This document shows, piece by piece, positions 32,912 to 40,200 of a stretch of DNA of 40,200 nt (positions are counted from its first letter, which is position 1; each line of letters begins with the position of its first letter). Source of the DNA: TWA4 sp051879195 (GTDB lineage Bacteria; Bacillota; Clostridia; Lachnospirales; Lachnospiraceae). The notes below the pieces were generated by a model. It was not told the origin of the DNA. It did not search any database and was given only the letters and a program-made list of their open reading frames with translations. The position numbers were made by a program, and so were the translations under genes. The DNA lies in NCBI GenBank assembly GCA_051879195.1, contig JBJELO010000161.1:1-40200 (forward strand), in the 5' to 3' direction.

Positions 32912-34009
32912 ATGTATCGTATTTTTACAATTAATCCGGGATCAACATCAACGAAAATAGCATTATTCGAAAATTCAGAAAAGATTTTTTCCCTGAATGT
33001 ATCGCATGATGCGAAAGAACTGGAAAAATTTACAACTTTACCTGAACAGTTGCCGTATCGAAAACATACAATTCTGAATGCACTGGAAGAAAATTGCATT
33101 TCACTGGAAAAAACAGATGCTTTTGTCGGACGGGGAGGCGGTTTGTTGGCTGTGGAAGGAGGCACTTATGAAATCGACAGTACATTATGCCGGCACGGAA
33201 TTTCGGCTGCAAATGGAATTGTTCATCCTGCCAACCTCGGAAGCCTTCTCGCAGATGAATTCAGAAAAGAATATGGCGGCGCTGCATTTGTAGTAAATCC
33301 ACCCGATGTGGATGAGTATGCAGCAGAAGCAAGAATAACCGGCTGCAAAGACATTGTTCGTCACAGCCATGTGCATGCACTGAACCAGAAAGAAACGGCG
33401 ATTCGTCATGCAGCGTTTCTGGGAAAAAAATATGAGGACTGTAATTTCATAGTGTGTCACATCGGCGGAGGAATTTCAGTTGCTGCGCATAAAAAAGGAA
33501 AAATGATAGATGGCATGGATAATATTGAAGGAGAAGGATGTATGGCACCAACCCGAATGGGAGCGGTACCGGCCATGCAGCTGATCAATTTGTGCTATTC
33601 AGGAAAATATACTGAAAAGGAAATGCTTGCAAAATGTACAAAAACAGGTGGTTTTGTAGATTATTTCGGAACTTCCGATGCAAAAGATATTTTTATGCGT
33701 GCTGAAAATGGTGACCGTACAGCCGGATTGGTATGGAAGGCAATGATTTATCAAATAAATAAAATGATAGGTTCCATGGCAGTCGTGCTGCAGGGTGAAA
33801 TTGACGGTATTCTTCTTGGGGGCGGAATGGTATATAATGAAAATCTGGTAGAGCAGATTACAGGCGCCTGCAGTTTTTTGGCACCTGTTACTGCTTATCC
33901 GGGAGAATTTGAAATGGAAGCCATGGCTGAAGGTGCTGTGCGTGTGCTTTCAGGACAGGAAAAGGCAAAACAGTATACTGGGGAACCGGTTTGGAAGGGA
34001 TTTGATTAA
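32912..34009 (+). CDS. Butyrate kinase family acyl kinase
   Basis: 365 residues of the acetokinase/butyrate kinase superfamily: INPGSTSTKIALF at the N-terminus, VGRGGGLLAVEGG, the HSHVHALNQKE segment and HIGGGISVAAHKKGKMID. It makes ATP and a carboxylate from an acyl phosphate, the pathway's likely energy-conserving step. The ATG at 32912 follows GAGGT at eight bases; the TTG two codons earlier is less likely. It pairs with the phosphotransacylase gene 16 bases upstream. The acyl group need not be butyryl, as this family accepts branched and other short chains. Confidence 0.9.
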   Translation: MYRIFTINPGSTSTKIALFENSEKIFSLNVSHDAKELEKFTTLPEQLPYRKHTILNALEENCISLEKTDAFVGRGGGLLAVEGGTYEIDSTLCRHGISAANGIVHPANLGSLLADEFRKEYGGAAFVVNPPDVDEYAAEARITGCKDIVRHSHVHALNQKETAIRHAAFLGKKYEDCNFIVCHIGGGISVAAHKKGKMIDGMDNIEGEGCMAPTRMGAVPAMQLINLCYSGKYTEKEMLAKCTKTGGFVDYFGTSDAKDIFMRAENGDRTAGLVWKAMIYQINKMIGSMAVVLQGEIDGILLGGGMVYNENLVEQITGACSFLAPVTAYPGEFEMEAMAEGAVRVLSGQEKAKQYTGEPVWKGFD

Positions 34010-34010
34010 T

Positions 34011-34967
34011 ATGAGTAAAGTGCTTGCAGTATCGTTCGGAAGAAAGATGGCCAATACGGAAGTTATGCTGAAAGAGGTGCTTTTGAAGTGTCACGAAGCT
34101 GGACATGAAATCCGTTTTATCCGGGCAAATGATCTGGATATACGGGATTGTACGGGATGTATTTCCTGTGTGATTGGAATTTTGTCTGGAAAATCCAATG
34201 GAAAATGCATCCATAAGGATGATTTTACTATTCTGGAAGATGCATTTTATGAAGCAGATGCAGTAATTCTGGGAAGTCCTGTATTTGAAACATCTCCGAC
34301 GGGAACTTTTAAAACTTTCTGTGATCGAATGGGACCTTCTCATGATCTGGCTTTTCTGACAGAAGCCAGAAAAACCAGAATTGCGCAGGGTAAAGGTTTG
34401 GAAAATCTACCGGATGAAAGAGTTTTTAAGCCCAGGATAGGATGTCTGCTTGCTGTTGGCGGTGCAAGTACCGAAAACTGGACGGTAATGGGGATTCCTG
34501 TCATGTATGAATGCATGATGTCTACCGGAACAGACGTGATTGATGCGTATACTTATTTTGGCGCGCAGAATGCGGATCATGTGTTGGGCGTTCCGGAGCA
34601 GATGTACCGGATGGATGAAATGGCACAGCATATCATTGATGCTCTTGCCTGTGATTCACCAGAAAAACGGACGATGTGGAGAGGAGACGGAGAAGGTGCC
34701 TGTCCGGTTTGTCATCAGAATCTTATGAAAGTTTATCCAGGGACAGATAAAGTGGAATGTGCAATCTGCGGCATCACAGGAAATATAGTCAGACAGGAAG
34801 GTGGATTCCGATATCAGTTTTCGGATGAGGAACAACAGCGATCCAGAATGCGTTATGCGGGAAAACTGGAACACAGGAATGAAATTGCCAATGCTGTTTT
34901 TACGAAAAAGATTACGGAAAATTTAAAGGATAAAAAACAAAAATATCTTCATGTGGGAGAAGTATGA
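34011..34967 (+). CDS. NADPH-dependent FMN reductase/flavodoxin-type protein with C-terminal zinc-ribbon-like motif
   Basis: 318 residues from the ATG at 34011, one base after the previous stop. The flavodoxin-like fold has VLAVSFGRKMANTE, the CTGCISC cysteine pair, ILGSPVFETSPTGTFKTFCDR (FMN binding) and a central Trp-rich segment. After about residue 220 it adds a CPVCHQN...CAIC four-cysteine motif. Relatives are iron-sulfur or FMN reductases that supply electrons or reduce quinones and conjugated carbonyls. In-frame codons before the ATG overlap the kinase gene and have no family similarity. The role in the pathway is not clear. Confidence 0.8.
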   Translation: MSKVLAVSFGRKMANTEVMLKEVLLKCHEAGHEIRFIRANDLDIRDCTGCISCVIGILSGKSNGKCIHKDDFTILEDAFYEADAVILGSPVFETSPTGTFKTFCDRMGPSHDLAFLTEARKTRIAQGKGLENLPDERVFKPRIGCLLAVGGASTENWTVMGIPVMYECMMSTGTDVIDAYTYFGAQNADHVLGVPEQMYRMDEMAQHIIDALACDSPEKRTMWRGDGEGACPVCHQNLMKVYPGTDKVECAICGITGNIVRQEGGFRYQFSDEEQQRSRMRYAGKLEHRNEIANAVFTKKITENLKDKKQKYLHVGEV

Positions 34968-35044
34968 TGTTCGTTGCGCAGAATCCTTTATGAAGAGAGT
35001 AACAGGAAAATCGTCATTTGAAGAATACAGATAGGAGGATTTAT

Positions 35045-36040
35045 ATGATTTCTGCAAAAGAAAATTATCTGAGAAGTTTTATGCATGAGAAAACTGCTTT
35101 CGTTCCAAGCGCTCAAAGAGATTGTGCGATCCTGGGATTTGGAGGAGAAGTAGGTCCATGGATTGAAAAGGGGCCTGCCGGCGGAGGATACGATGGTTTT
35201 GGAGTACGTTGGGTTACACCGGAATCGGGTAACGATGCTCCTATTCCTGCGCCGAATGAGTTTGTACTTGAAGATATCTGTGATTGGAAAAACGTCAAAT
35301 TCCCGGATCTGGCTGCTTATGACTGGGAAGGACATGCAAAAGCGGATCTTGCTGGTGTTGACCGCAACGAAAAACTGGTTGAATTTGGATGTGGAAATGG
35401 TATATTTGAGCGTCTGGCGGCATTGATGGGATTTGAAAATGCATTGATATCTCTGATTGAAGAACCGGAAGCATGTGATGATTTTTTTAAGAAATTGACA
35501 GATTATAAAATTGATTTTGCTTCTCAGGTTAAAAAATATTATAATGCAGATATTTTTAATAATTATGAAGATATCGCTACAGAAAGAGGGCTTTTCATGT
35601 CACCGGATTGCTATCGTGAACTGCTTAAACCACATCATAAAAGACTTTATGATGCAGTGAAAGATATGGGCATGCTGGTCACTCAGCATACCTGCGGTTA
35701 TGCGGAGCCCCTGGTGGAAGATTTTATTGAAATCGGGGTAGATCAGTGGAGTTCTGTCCAAGTGTCTAATGATATTGCCGGTATGATCCAAAAATATGGT
35801 GATAGAATTACTTTCAGCGGAGGTTTTGATTCCAACGGACCGGTAGCCACAGAAAACGCAACAGACGAGATGATCCGTGAGGAAATCAGGAGATGCATTG
35901 ATGAGTATGGGTGTTATCATCAGGGATATGTATTCTTTGGATTCTTTCTGTGCTCAGACCCTGTCCTTAGAGGAAAAAAATTCCAGACTCTTTTCGGGGA
36001 ATTACTGCCTTACCGCATGAAAAATGCAATTGAATTATAA
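35045..36040 (+). CDS. UroD-family protein, methyltransferase-like
   Basis: 331 residues from the ATG at 35045 with AGGAGG seven bases upstream. It has the TIM-barrel fold of uroporphyrinogen decarboxylases and of the MtaA/MtbA methylcobamide methyltransferases. A zinc site is suggested by TQHTCG together with FLCSDP, the His-Cys...Cys pattern of the methyltransferases. Heme enzymes of the family lack this pattern and normally have a different N-terminus. A methyl transfer or demethylation role is therefore more likely than heme synthesis. No corrinoid protein or CoM/THF partner is encoded nearby. Linked to a CobW-type gene 35 bases downstream. Confidence 0.78.
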   Translation: MISAKENYLRSFMHEKTAFVPSAQRDCAILGFGGEVGPWIEKGPAGGGYDGFGVRWVTPESGNDAPIPAPNEFVLEDICDWKNVKFPDLAAYDWEGHAKADLAGVDRNEKLVEFGCGNGIFERLAALMGFENALISLIEEPEACDDFFKKLTDYKIDFASQVKKYYNADIFNNYEDIATERGLFMSPDCYRELLKPHHKRLYDAVKDMGMLVTQHTCGYAEPLVEDFIEIGVDQWSSVQVSNDIAGMIQKYGDRITFSGGFDSNGPVATENATDEMIREEIRRCIDEYGCYHQGYVFFGFFLCSDPVLRGKKFQTLFGELLPYRMKNAIEL

Positions 36041-36075
36041 AATCAGAACTGTAATCTGTGAAGCAGAGGCAGGTT

Positions 36076-36681
36076 ATGACAAAAATTACGATAGTATCTG
36101 GTTTTTTAGGAGCGGGAAAAACAACCCTCATAAACAAACTTTTGAAAGAAACATGTCAGGGAAAAACAGTAGCTGTTATCGAAAATGAATTTGGAAAAAT
36201 TGCAGTTGATGAAAATTTGCTGCAGAATGGGAGCGAAGCTCTGGTTCTTATGGGATCAGGATGTATTTGCTGTAATCTGGCGGCAAATCTTAAATATGTT
36301 ATAGAAGATACATTACAAAAATTACATCCCGACCGAATTTTTATTGAACCAGGCGGAGCGGCCGGATTGACAGAACTAATGAAGCTTGTAAGAAAGATGA
36401 ATCGGCCGGATGTTTATCTAACGGGCTGTTTAACAGTAGTTCACGCAAAAAAACATAAAGTTTACATGAAGAATTTCGGCGAATTTTATGTGAATCAGAT
36501 TCGGAATGCGGATGCGATTCTTTTGAGCCACTGTCTGGATGTTGCTGAGGAACGAAAAATTAAATGTATAGAATCTTTACAAAAAGAAAACCCTTCGGTT
36601 GTATTATTTTCAAATTCACTTAATCAGATTTCCGGTGTAACTGTACTTGAAGAACTGGATAAAAGAAGCAAAATGGAATGA
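36076..36681 (+). CDS. Short CobW-type (G3E) GTPase metallochaperone
   Basis: 201 residues from the ATG at 36076, preceded by AGAGGCAGGT. The GTPase core is complete at the start (GFLGAGKTTLINK) and has the metal-binding GCICC and the IEPGGAAGL segment. It lacks the C-terminal domain of full-length CobW proteins (about 300 or more residues). The family delivers zinc, cobalt or cobalamin to target enzymes. Placed right after a UroD-like gene with a probable zinc site, it may load that enzyme. The end of the cluster is marked by a strong terminator. Confidence 0.82.
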   Translation: MTKITIVSGFLGAGKTTLINKLLKETCQGKTVAVIENEFGKIAVDENLLQNGSEALVLMGSGCICCNLAANLKYVIEDTLQKLHPDRIFIEPGGAAGLTELMKLVRKMNRPDVYLTGCLTVVHAKKHKVYMKNFGEFYVNQIRNADAILLSHCLDVAEERKIKCIESLQKENPSVVLFSNSLNQISGVTVLEELDKRSKME

Positions 36682-36701
36682 GTAGATTGAGTTATTGAGA
36701 T

Positions 36702-36737
36702 TAACGGAGAAGGGGCTGTCGAGCCCCTTCTCCGTTA
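36702..36737. terminator. Terminator ending the catabolic cluster
   Basis: A perfect 16-bp stem (36702-36717 with 36722-36737) with a GTCG loop. The T-rich tail is short (GTTGTATAA). It also lies just past the end of the convergent zinc-ribbon gene. Confidence 0.8.
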
Positions 36738-36766
36738 GTTGTATAACCGGATTGCGATGTTGTACG

Positions 36767-37846
36767 CTATTTCACGCTGAAAGATACCACGCCGGATTCG
36801 GCAAGTCTTTCAAAGCTGTCAGGGTCAAGGATCAGCAGATTCAGTTCCACATCCTGAACCTGAGTGATGTTGTTCTCTTCCAGGTCGGAGGAGAGAACAT
36901 CGATGGTATCGATGGCCATTTTCCCGGAATTGACCTGAGTAGAGAAATATCCCTCCACCATCATGTTGTTGATGGACATATTTTCACACTGGATGATTAC
37001 GTCCCGTTTGGAGGTATTTTCCATGAAAACCTGCACTGCGGTTCCGAGGAAGGTATCCTCATCCACATACTGAGCCAGAATGCGGATGCCGTCTTTATTA
37101 TAGAGTTCTTTGCCCTCATCCAGAGCGGGCTGTTTGACTGTGCCGGAAGCGCTGGTTTTCAATTCCACATCTTTTACCGTGAAAAGTGTGTCGTAGCTGT
37201 CGCTGCTGCTGACATGGAAATTCATGATTATATCGGCAACGGTTTCGATTCCTGCGGTCCGGCGGAAAGAATCCGACAGCCAGATGGTATCGTTGGCCGA
37301 TTTCCCGGCCGCCGCATCGCAGTAAAACAGGTCGTCTGTGACCATGTAATCATTTGCCGACATGGAATCAAGGGTAACGGCGATGTTTTCTTTGCTGCTG
37401 TTTTCGACTTTCACTTTTATACCCTGTCCCCAGAGAGAATCTTCCACGTACTCCAGAGCGGTTACCTTAACCTGTTTCTCATCGATGAGAACGGTTTCCT
37501 GAATCGTGGGAAGTCCGGAGGTTTCGGTACTGCTGTTATTATCGCTGTTATCTTTATTTTCGGAATTTTCTGCGCTTCCTTTGCCGCTTTCGACGATCTG
37601 GTCTGCGGCAGCGCTGTTTTGTCCTTCGCCGGCTGTATTCGCAGCGTCGGTCACCGCCTTTTTTGAATTACTGGTGTCATCTCCCTTTCCGAAAGCTGCC
37701 GCAAGCACCAGAAGAACTACGACTGCGATCAGGATTTTGGAAAGAATACCCCGTTTCTGCTTTTTGCCGCAGTGCGGGCAGACTCTCGCCTTTGCATCAA
37801 TTTCCGATTTGCAGTGTCTGCATTGTTTTGTCTTGTTTTCTGCCAT
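36767..37846 (-). CDS. Membrane-anchored zinc-ribbon protein of unknown function
   Basis: 359 residues. It begins with a zinc ribbon (CRHC and CPHC), followed by one membrane segment (about residues 35-52) and a Ser/Asn/Glu-rich linker to about residue 115. Two similar beta-rich regions follow (about 115-235 and 240-350), so the bulk is probably outside the cell. GAGGAAATT precedes the ATG. No enzyme motif is seen. Such zinc-ribbon, membrane and beta-domain proteins are common and unstudied in Lachnospiraceae. Upstream lies a long inverted repeat whose 13-mer end also occurs upstream of asnS. Confidence 0.8.
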   Translation of the reverse strand: MAENKTKQCRHCKSEIDAKARVCPHCGKKQKRGILSKILIAVVVLLVLAAAFGKGDDTSNSKKAVTDAANTAGEGQNSAAADQIVESGKGSAENSENKDNSDNNSSTETSGLPTIQETVLIDEKQVKVTALEYVEDSLWGQGIKVKVENSSKENIAVTLDSMSANDYMVTDDLFYCDAAAGKSANDTIWLSDSFRRTAGIETVADIIMNFHVSSSDSYDTLFTVKDVELKTSASGTVKQPALDEGKELYNKDGIRILAQYVDEDTFLGTAVQVFMENTSKRDVIIQCENMSINNMMVEGYFSTQVNSGKMAIDTIDVLSSDLEENNITQVQDVELNLLILDPDSFERLAESGVVSFSVK

Positions 37847-37873
37847 AATTTCCTCACTTTCTTCGCTGCGTTT

Positions 37874-37933
37874 GTAACTGTTCAGATTTCGCCTGAGAAA
37901 TAAAGATGGTTAAGCAGAAGTTTGAACAGTTAC
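37874..37933 (-). repeat. Inverted-repeat leader element of the zinc-ribbon gene
   Basis: A perfect 11-bp inverted repeat (37874-37884 with 37923-37933) with a 38-base loop, ending 27 bases upstream of the start codon. On the minus strand the ends read GTAACTGT...TCTGAACAGTTAC, the same ends as the element upstream of asnS (11455-11490), with a longer loop. Confidence 0.5.
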
Positions 37934-37984
37934 GTTCACTGTTACTTTCGTTACAGCAGCGATGTAATCAGAATTATTATACAG

Positions 37985-38015
37985 AAAAAAAGCTGCCAGA
38001 AGGTGCGCTGGCAGC
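37985..38015 (-). terminator. Terminator of the Ser/Thr kinase gene
   Basis: A perfect 8-bp stem, GCTGCCAG/CTGGCAGC (37992-37999 with 38008-38015), followed on the minus strand by seven T. It separates the kinase from the zinc-ribbon gene. Confidence 0.85.
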
Positions 38016-38097
38016 GTAGTATTTACTGTGGTGTAAATGTCTGTAAAACAGGTGAAGGAAATTTATGATTCGTGCTGTTTATGAAGCAAACAGTATC

Positions 38098-39486
38098 TTA
38101 TGAGAAAAACAGTACTTCCAGAAAAACAGACACGAACACCCAGAAGAAAACAATCAGGACTACGTACCCCGCAGAAAGTAAAAGTCTGACGGGTTTTTGA
38201 CGGATCTGTTTCATAAAGGGTGCTTTTTCACGTATGTTCAGATAGTTGCAGAGAAAACATACTGCGTGCAGCATCAGAGCGGTTACGCAGGCACGGTTCA
38301 TCCAGAGCTGCATCCCTGTTACGGCAGCGCCGTTTTCATCAGTCACGACGGTACCGGAACCAATTGCGAAAATCAGCAGATATCCGAAGATGGCCGGGAT
38401 TATATGGGTAAAACTGAGACTGCGAAATCCGGGAGGCAGGTATTTCTGCCAGGGGCGGGGATATTCCGGTGCGGTTTTAACAAAAACAGATTTTATAAAA
38501 GACAATTTTGCAGAAGATGATTTTTCAGAAAATGGCTTTGCAGAAACAGTTTCCTCATTATCCGGGGAAATGTTTGCGGGTTCTGGAGGAATATTTGTCA
38601 TATCTGTGATGGTTTTATACGTAGCATTATCTACGTTTTTACGTAATAGAACGAGACATCTTTCCAGCTCTTCCATCATTTCCTGTACATTTTGATAACG
38701 GCCTGATGGTTCAAATGCCGTGGCTTTTTCTATAATATGAGACAGCAGGTTCTGCCCGCGCTGCCAGGTCATAGACGGAGCCTGTTCTGATACGGAAAAG
38801 GGAATCTGTCCCGATGTGGGAAACGGAATCTGTTCCCGTGCGGAAATCGGTGCTCCGGTATACAGCTGTTCTCTGGCGGTCCTTCCCGTCAGCAGATAAT
38901 TCATGGAAGCACCGATTCCGTAAATATCAGTCTGGATCACGCACTGGCGGTATCCGTACTGTTCCGGTGCGGCGAAACCGTCTGTTCCGATAACCACGGT
39001 ATCTGTCTGTTTTTGAGAATTGTATGTCTTTGCGGCGTTGAAATCGATGAGGCAGAGGTGCCCGTCCCGCTGCCGGATCATGTTGGAAGGTTTTACATCA
39101 CGGTGGATAACCGGAGGATTTAACGCATGAATGGTGGATAACGCCCGGCAGAGCTCAATTCCAAGTTCTACAGCTTTCTCCTCCGAAAGCGGTCCCTGTT
39201 CCCGGAAAATGTCCTCATATGTTTCTCCGGGTATGTATTCTTCAATCACTGTAAGACATGGTACAGACATTTCATTTTCCATTTCCACACATTCATATAC
39301 CCTCGGAAAATAAATGTAGTTGGATTGCTGCAGCCAGCGATAGATCTCCGCATTGTAAATCTCCAGTATCTTCCGAACATAAAAACGGTGGTTCTGCGTA
39401 TGCTGAACCAGGCTGACATTTTTTGAAGAATCAATATCTGCAACTTTTTTATAATAGGACAGTGTGCATAAATCTTCCAGTGACAT
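38098..39486 (-). CDS. Membrane-anchored serine/threonine protein kinase
   Basis: 462 residues from the ATG at 39486, with AAAGGAG seven bases upstream. The Hanks-type kinase domain includes a Lys in YVRKIL, IEEYIPGETYEDIF, HRDVKPSN (Asp130), LIDFNAA (Asp148, DFN instead of DFG) and GTDGFAAPEQYG. A Ser/Pro-rich segment and three predicted membrane helices follow (about 365-462). The start upstream in the same frame has no ribosome site. It is divergent from a helix-turn-helix gene. DFN occurs in other bacterial kinases of this subfamily, so activity is likely. The substrate is unknown. Confidence 0.85.
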   Translation of the reverse strand: MSLEDLCTLSYYKKVADIDSSKNVSLVQHTQNHRFYVRKILEIYNAEIYRWLQQSNYIYFPRVYECVEMENEMSVPCLTVIEEYIPGETYEDIFREQGPLSEEKAVELGIELCRALSTIHALNPPVIHRDVKPSNMIRQRDGHLCLIDFNAAKTYNSQKQTDTVVIGTDGFAAPEQYGYRQCVIQTDIYGIGASMNYLLTGRTAREQLYTGAPISAREQIPFPTSGQIPFSVSEQAPSMTWQRGQNLLSHIIEKATAFEPSGRYQNVQEMMEELERCLVLLRKNVDNATYKTITDMTNIPPEPANISPDNEETVSAKPFSEKSSSAKLSFIKSVFVKTAPEYPRPWQKYLPPGFRSLSFTHIIPAIFGYLLIFAIGSGTVVTDENGAAVTGMQLWMNRACVTALMLHAVCFLCNYLNIREKAPFMKQIRQKPVRLLLSAGYVVLIVFFWVFVSVFLEVLFFS

Positions 39487-39503
39487 GACAGGGCTCCTTT
39501 GAA

Positions 39504-39540
39504 AGTCAGGATTGACCTGACTGTGAAAAATTATTACAAT
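39504..39540 (+). promoter_or_regulatory. Promoter of the helix-turn-helix gene with overlapping operator-like palindrome
   Basis: TTGACC (39512-39517), a 17-base spacer and TACAAT (39535-39540). A 7-bp palindrome, AGTCAGG-ATTGA-CCTGACT (39504-39522), overlaps the -35. It may bind the regulator encoded downstream and affect both divergent genes. Confidence 0.6.
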
Positions 39541-39598
39541 GAATATGAATAGTATACTTGTTTTCACGTGATAAAGCAAATCAAAAGGGATTGATATT

Positions 39599-40066
39599 AT
39601 GCAGCGAAAAAAGGAAGAGAAAACGGCGGAACTGCTGCGGGAGCTTGGGAAGACCGGGGGGAATCCCAATGCGTTCCGGCGGTTTGTCCGGAAACATGAG
39701 AATGATTTAACATACAGTTCACTGAGAGATTATTTTAATGCCTGGCTGGCAGCTCATCGGGAGCTTTCCCAGACACAGATTGCCCGTACCTGCGGTTTAT
39801 CGGAAAGTTATGCCCATGAACTGCTTCGGGGCGATAAGAAAAATCCGGGAAAATATCCGGTGGTACAGCTGTGCATCGCCGCCCATATGGATCTGGAGGC
39901 AACAAACAGAGCGCTGGAGATTGCGCAGACGGGGATCCTCTATCCCAAGATTCCGGTGGATCAGGCGATTATTTACTGTATTAACAGCGATTACCGTTCT
40001 GTTATGGAAGTGGTCGGTTTTATGGAAGATAACGGTCTGGAAAGTCCGTTTCTGGTGAAAGACTGA
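39599..40066 (+). CDS. Helix-turn-helix protein divergent from the kinase gene
   Basis: 155 residues. A basic N-terminus leads into a helix-turn-helix region (about 50-85: ELSQTQIARTCGLSESYAHE, then LLRGDKK), followed by a helical C-terminal half with no named domain. The pattern is XRE-like, but the recognition helix is followed by NPGKYPVVQLCIA, unlike standard repressors. Its pairing with a Ser/Thr kinase gene suggests they work together. It could be a phosphorylation target, but this is inference. AAGGGA is nine bases before the ATG. Confidence 0.75.
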   Translation: MQRKKEEKTAELLRELGKTGGNPNAFRRFVRKHENDLTYSSLRDYFNAWLAAHRELSQTQIARTCGLSESYAHELLRGDKKNPGKYPVVQLCIAAHMDLEATNRALEIAQTGILYPKIPVDQAIIYCINSDYRSVMEVVGFMEDNGLESPFLVKD

Positions 40067-40169
40067 AGCGTAAACGGGATAAATGATACTGCAGGAGGAA
40101 CCGGTTCTGCGAACATACTGTGCTGCAGCGATAGGCTCTGCTGCAGCAGGGAAGGGAGTTACAATCATA

Positions 40170-40200
40170 ATGAAGAAAAATACAAAAAAGAAAATGCTGC
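40170..40200 (+). CDS. Start of a gene cut by the window edge
   Basis: ATG at 40170 with AAGGGAG about 12 bases upstream, reading MKKNTKKKML before the window ends. A lysine-rich start like this is typical of an exported or membrane protein, but the product cannot be judged. Confidence 0.45.
   Translation, partial: MKKNTKKKML

Noticed and set aside
35045..36040. Housekeeping uroporphyrinogen decarboxylase (hemE)
   Set aside because: There are no other heme genes, the His-Cys...Cys pattern fits methyltransferases better, and the setting is catabolic.
36695..37666. A 323-codon plus-strand frame opposite the zinc-ribbon gene
   Set aside because: The minus-strand product has a zinc ribbon, membrane segment and ribosome site. 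The plus-strand product has no domain and begins inside the terminator region.

Overview
The window looks like the chromosome of an anaerobic, probably spore-lineage Clostridia bacterium, most likely a gut Lachnospiraceae. The support is an NAD-linked trimeric [FeFe]-hydrogenase, a reverse rubrerythrin under a PerR repressor, spoVG, a glgC-glgD pair, strong AGGAGG ribosome sites and low-to-mid GC content. This placement is inferred from gene content, not from a database search.

Layout. (1) 1-6600: a PAS-containing sensory-type [FeFe]-hydrogenase homologue on the minus strand, divergent from the hydC-hydB-hydA operon for a probable electron-bifurcating hydrogenase. The sensory gene has an unusual leader, with alternative pairings around the Shine-Dalgarno sequence and a hairpin between it and the start codon. 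(2) 6680-7960: a secreted protein with Ig-like repeats. (3) 8066-9330: rubrerythrin and PerR, each with a near-perfect PerR-type palindrome next to a good promoter. (4) 9381-9989: two homologous palindromic elements in opposite orientation. Their outer stems differ in sequence but stay self-complementary. (5) 10035-14801: asnS, glgCD and spoVG. (6) 14958-19471: RpiR-type regulator, GH1 6-phospho-beta-glucosidase and beta-glucoside PTS.

(7) 19534-36681 is the most remarkable part. A PucR/CdaR-type regulator faces a tightly spaced run of 13 genes. In order they are: a NuoG/GltD-type iron-sulfur flavoprotein, a NuoF-like protein without the NADH/FMN domain, a fumarate-reductase-family FAD protein, a CocE-type hydrolase, an Old Yellow Enzyme/dienoyl-CoA-reductase-type protein, a dedicated acyl carrier protein, an SLC13-type anion permease, a holo-ACP synthase, a phosphotransacylase, a butyrate kinase, an NADPH:FMN-reductase-type flavoprotein, a UroD-family methyltransferase-like protein and a short CobW-type GTPase. 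The set reads as a substrate-inducible catabolic pathway. An anionic compound would be imported, reduced with NAD(P)H through an iron-sulfur relay, cleaved, passed as an acyl group on CoA or on the dedicated ACP, and turned into ATP through an acyl phosphate. The substrate cannot be read from the sequence. I know of no described pathway with this combination.

(8) 36702-40200: a membrane-anchored zinc-ribbon protein, a membrane-anchored Ser/Thr kinase divergent from a helix-turn-helix protein, and the start of another gene. No tRNA, rRNA, CRISPR array, transposase or phage gene was recognised.
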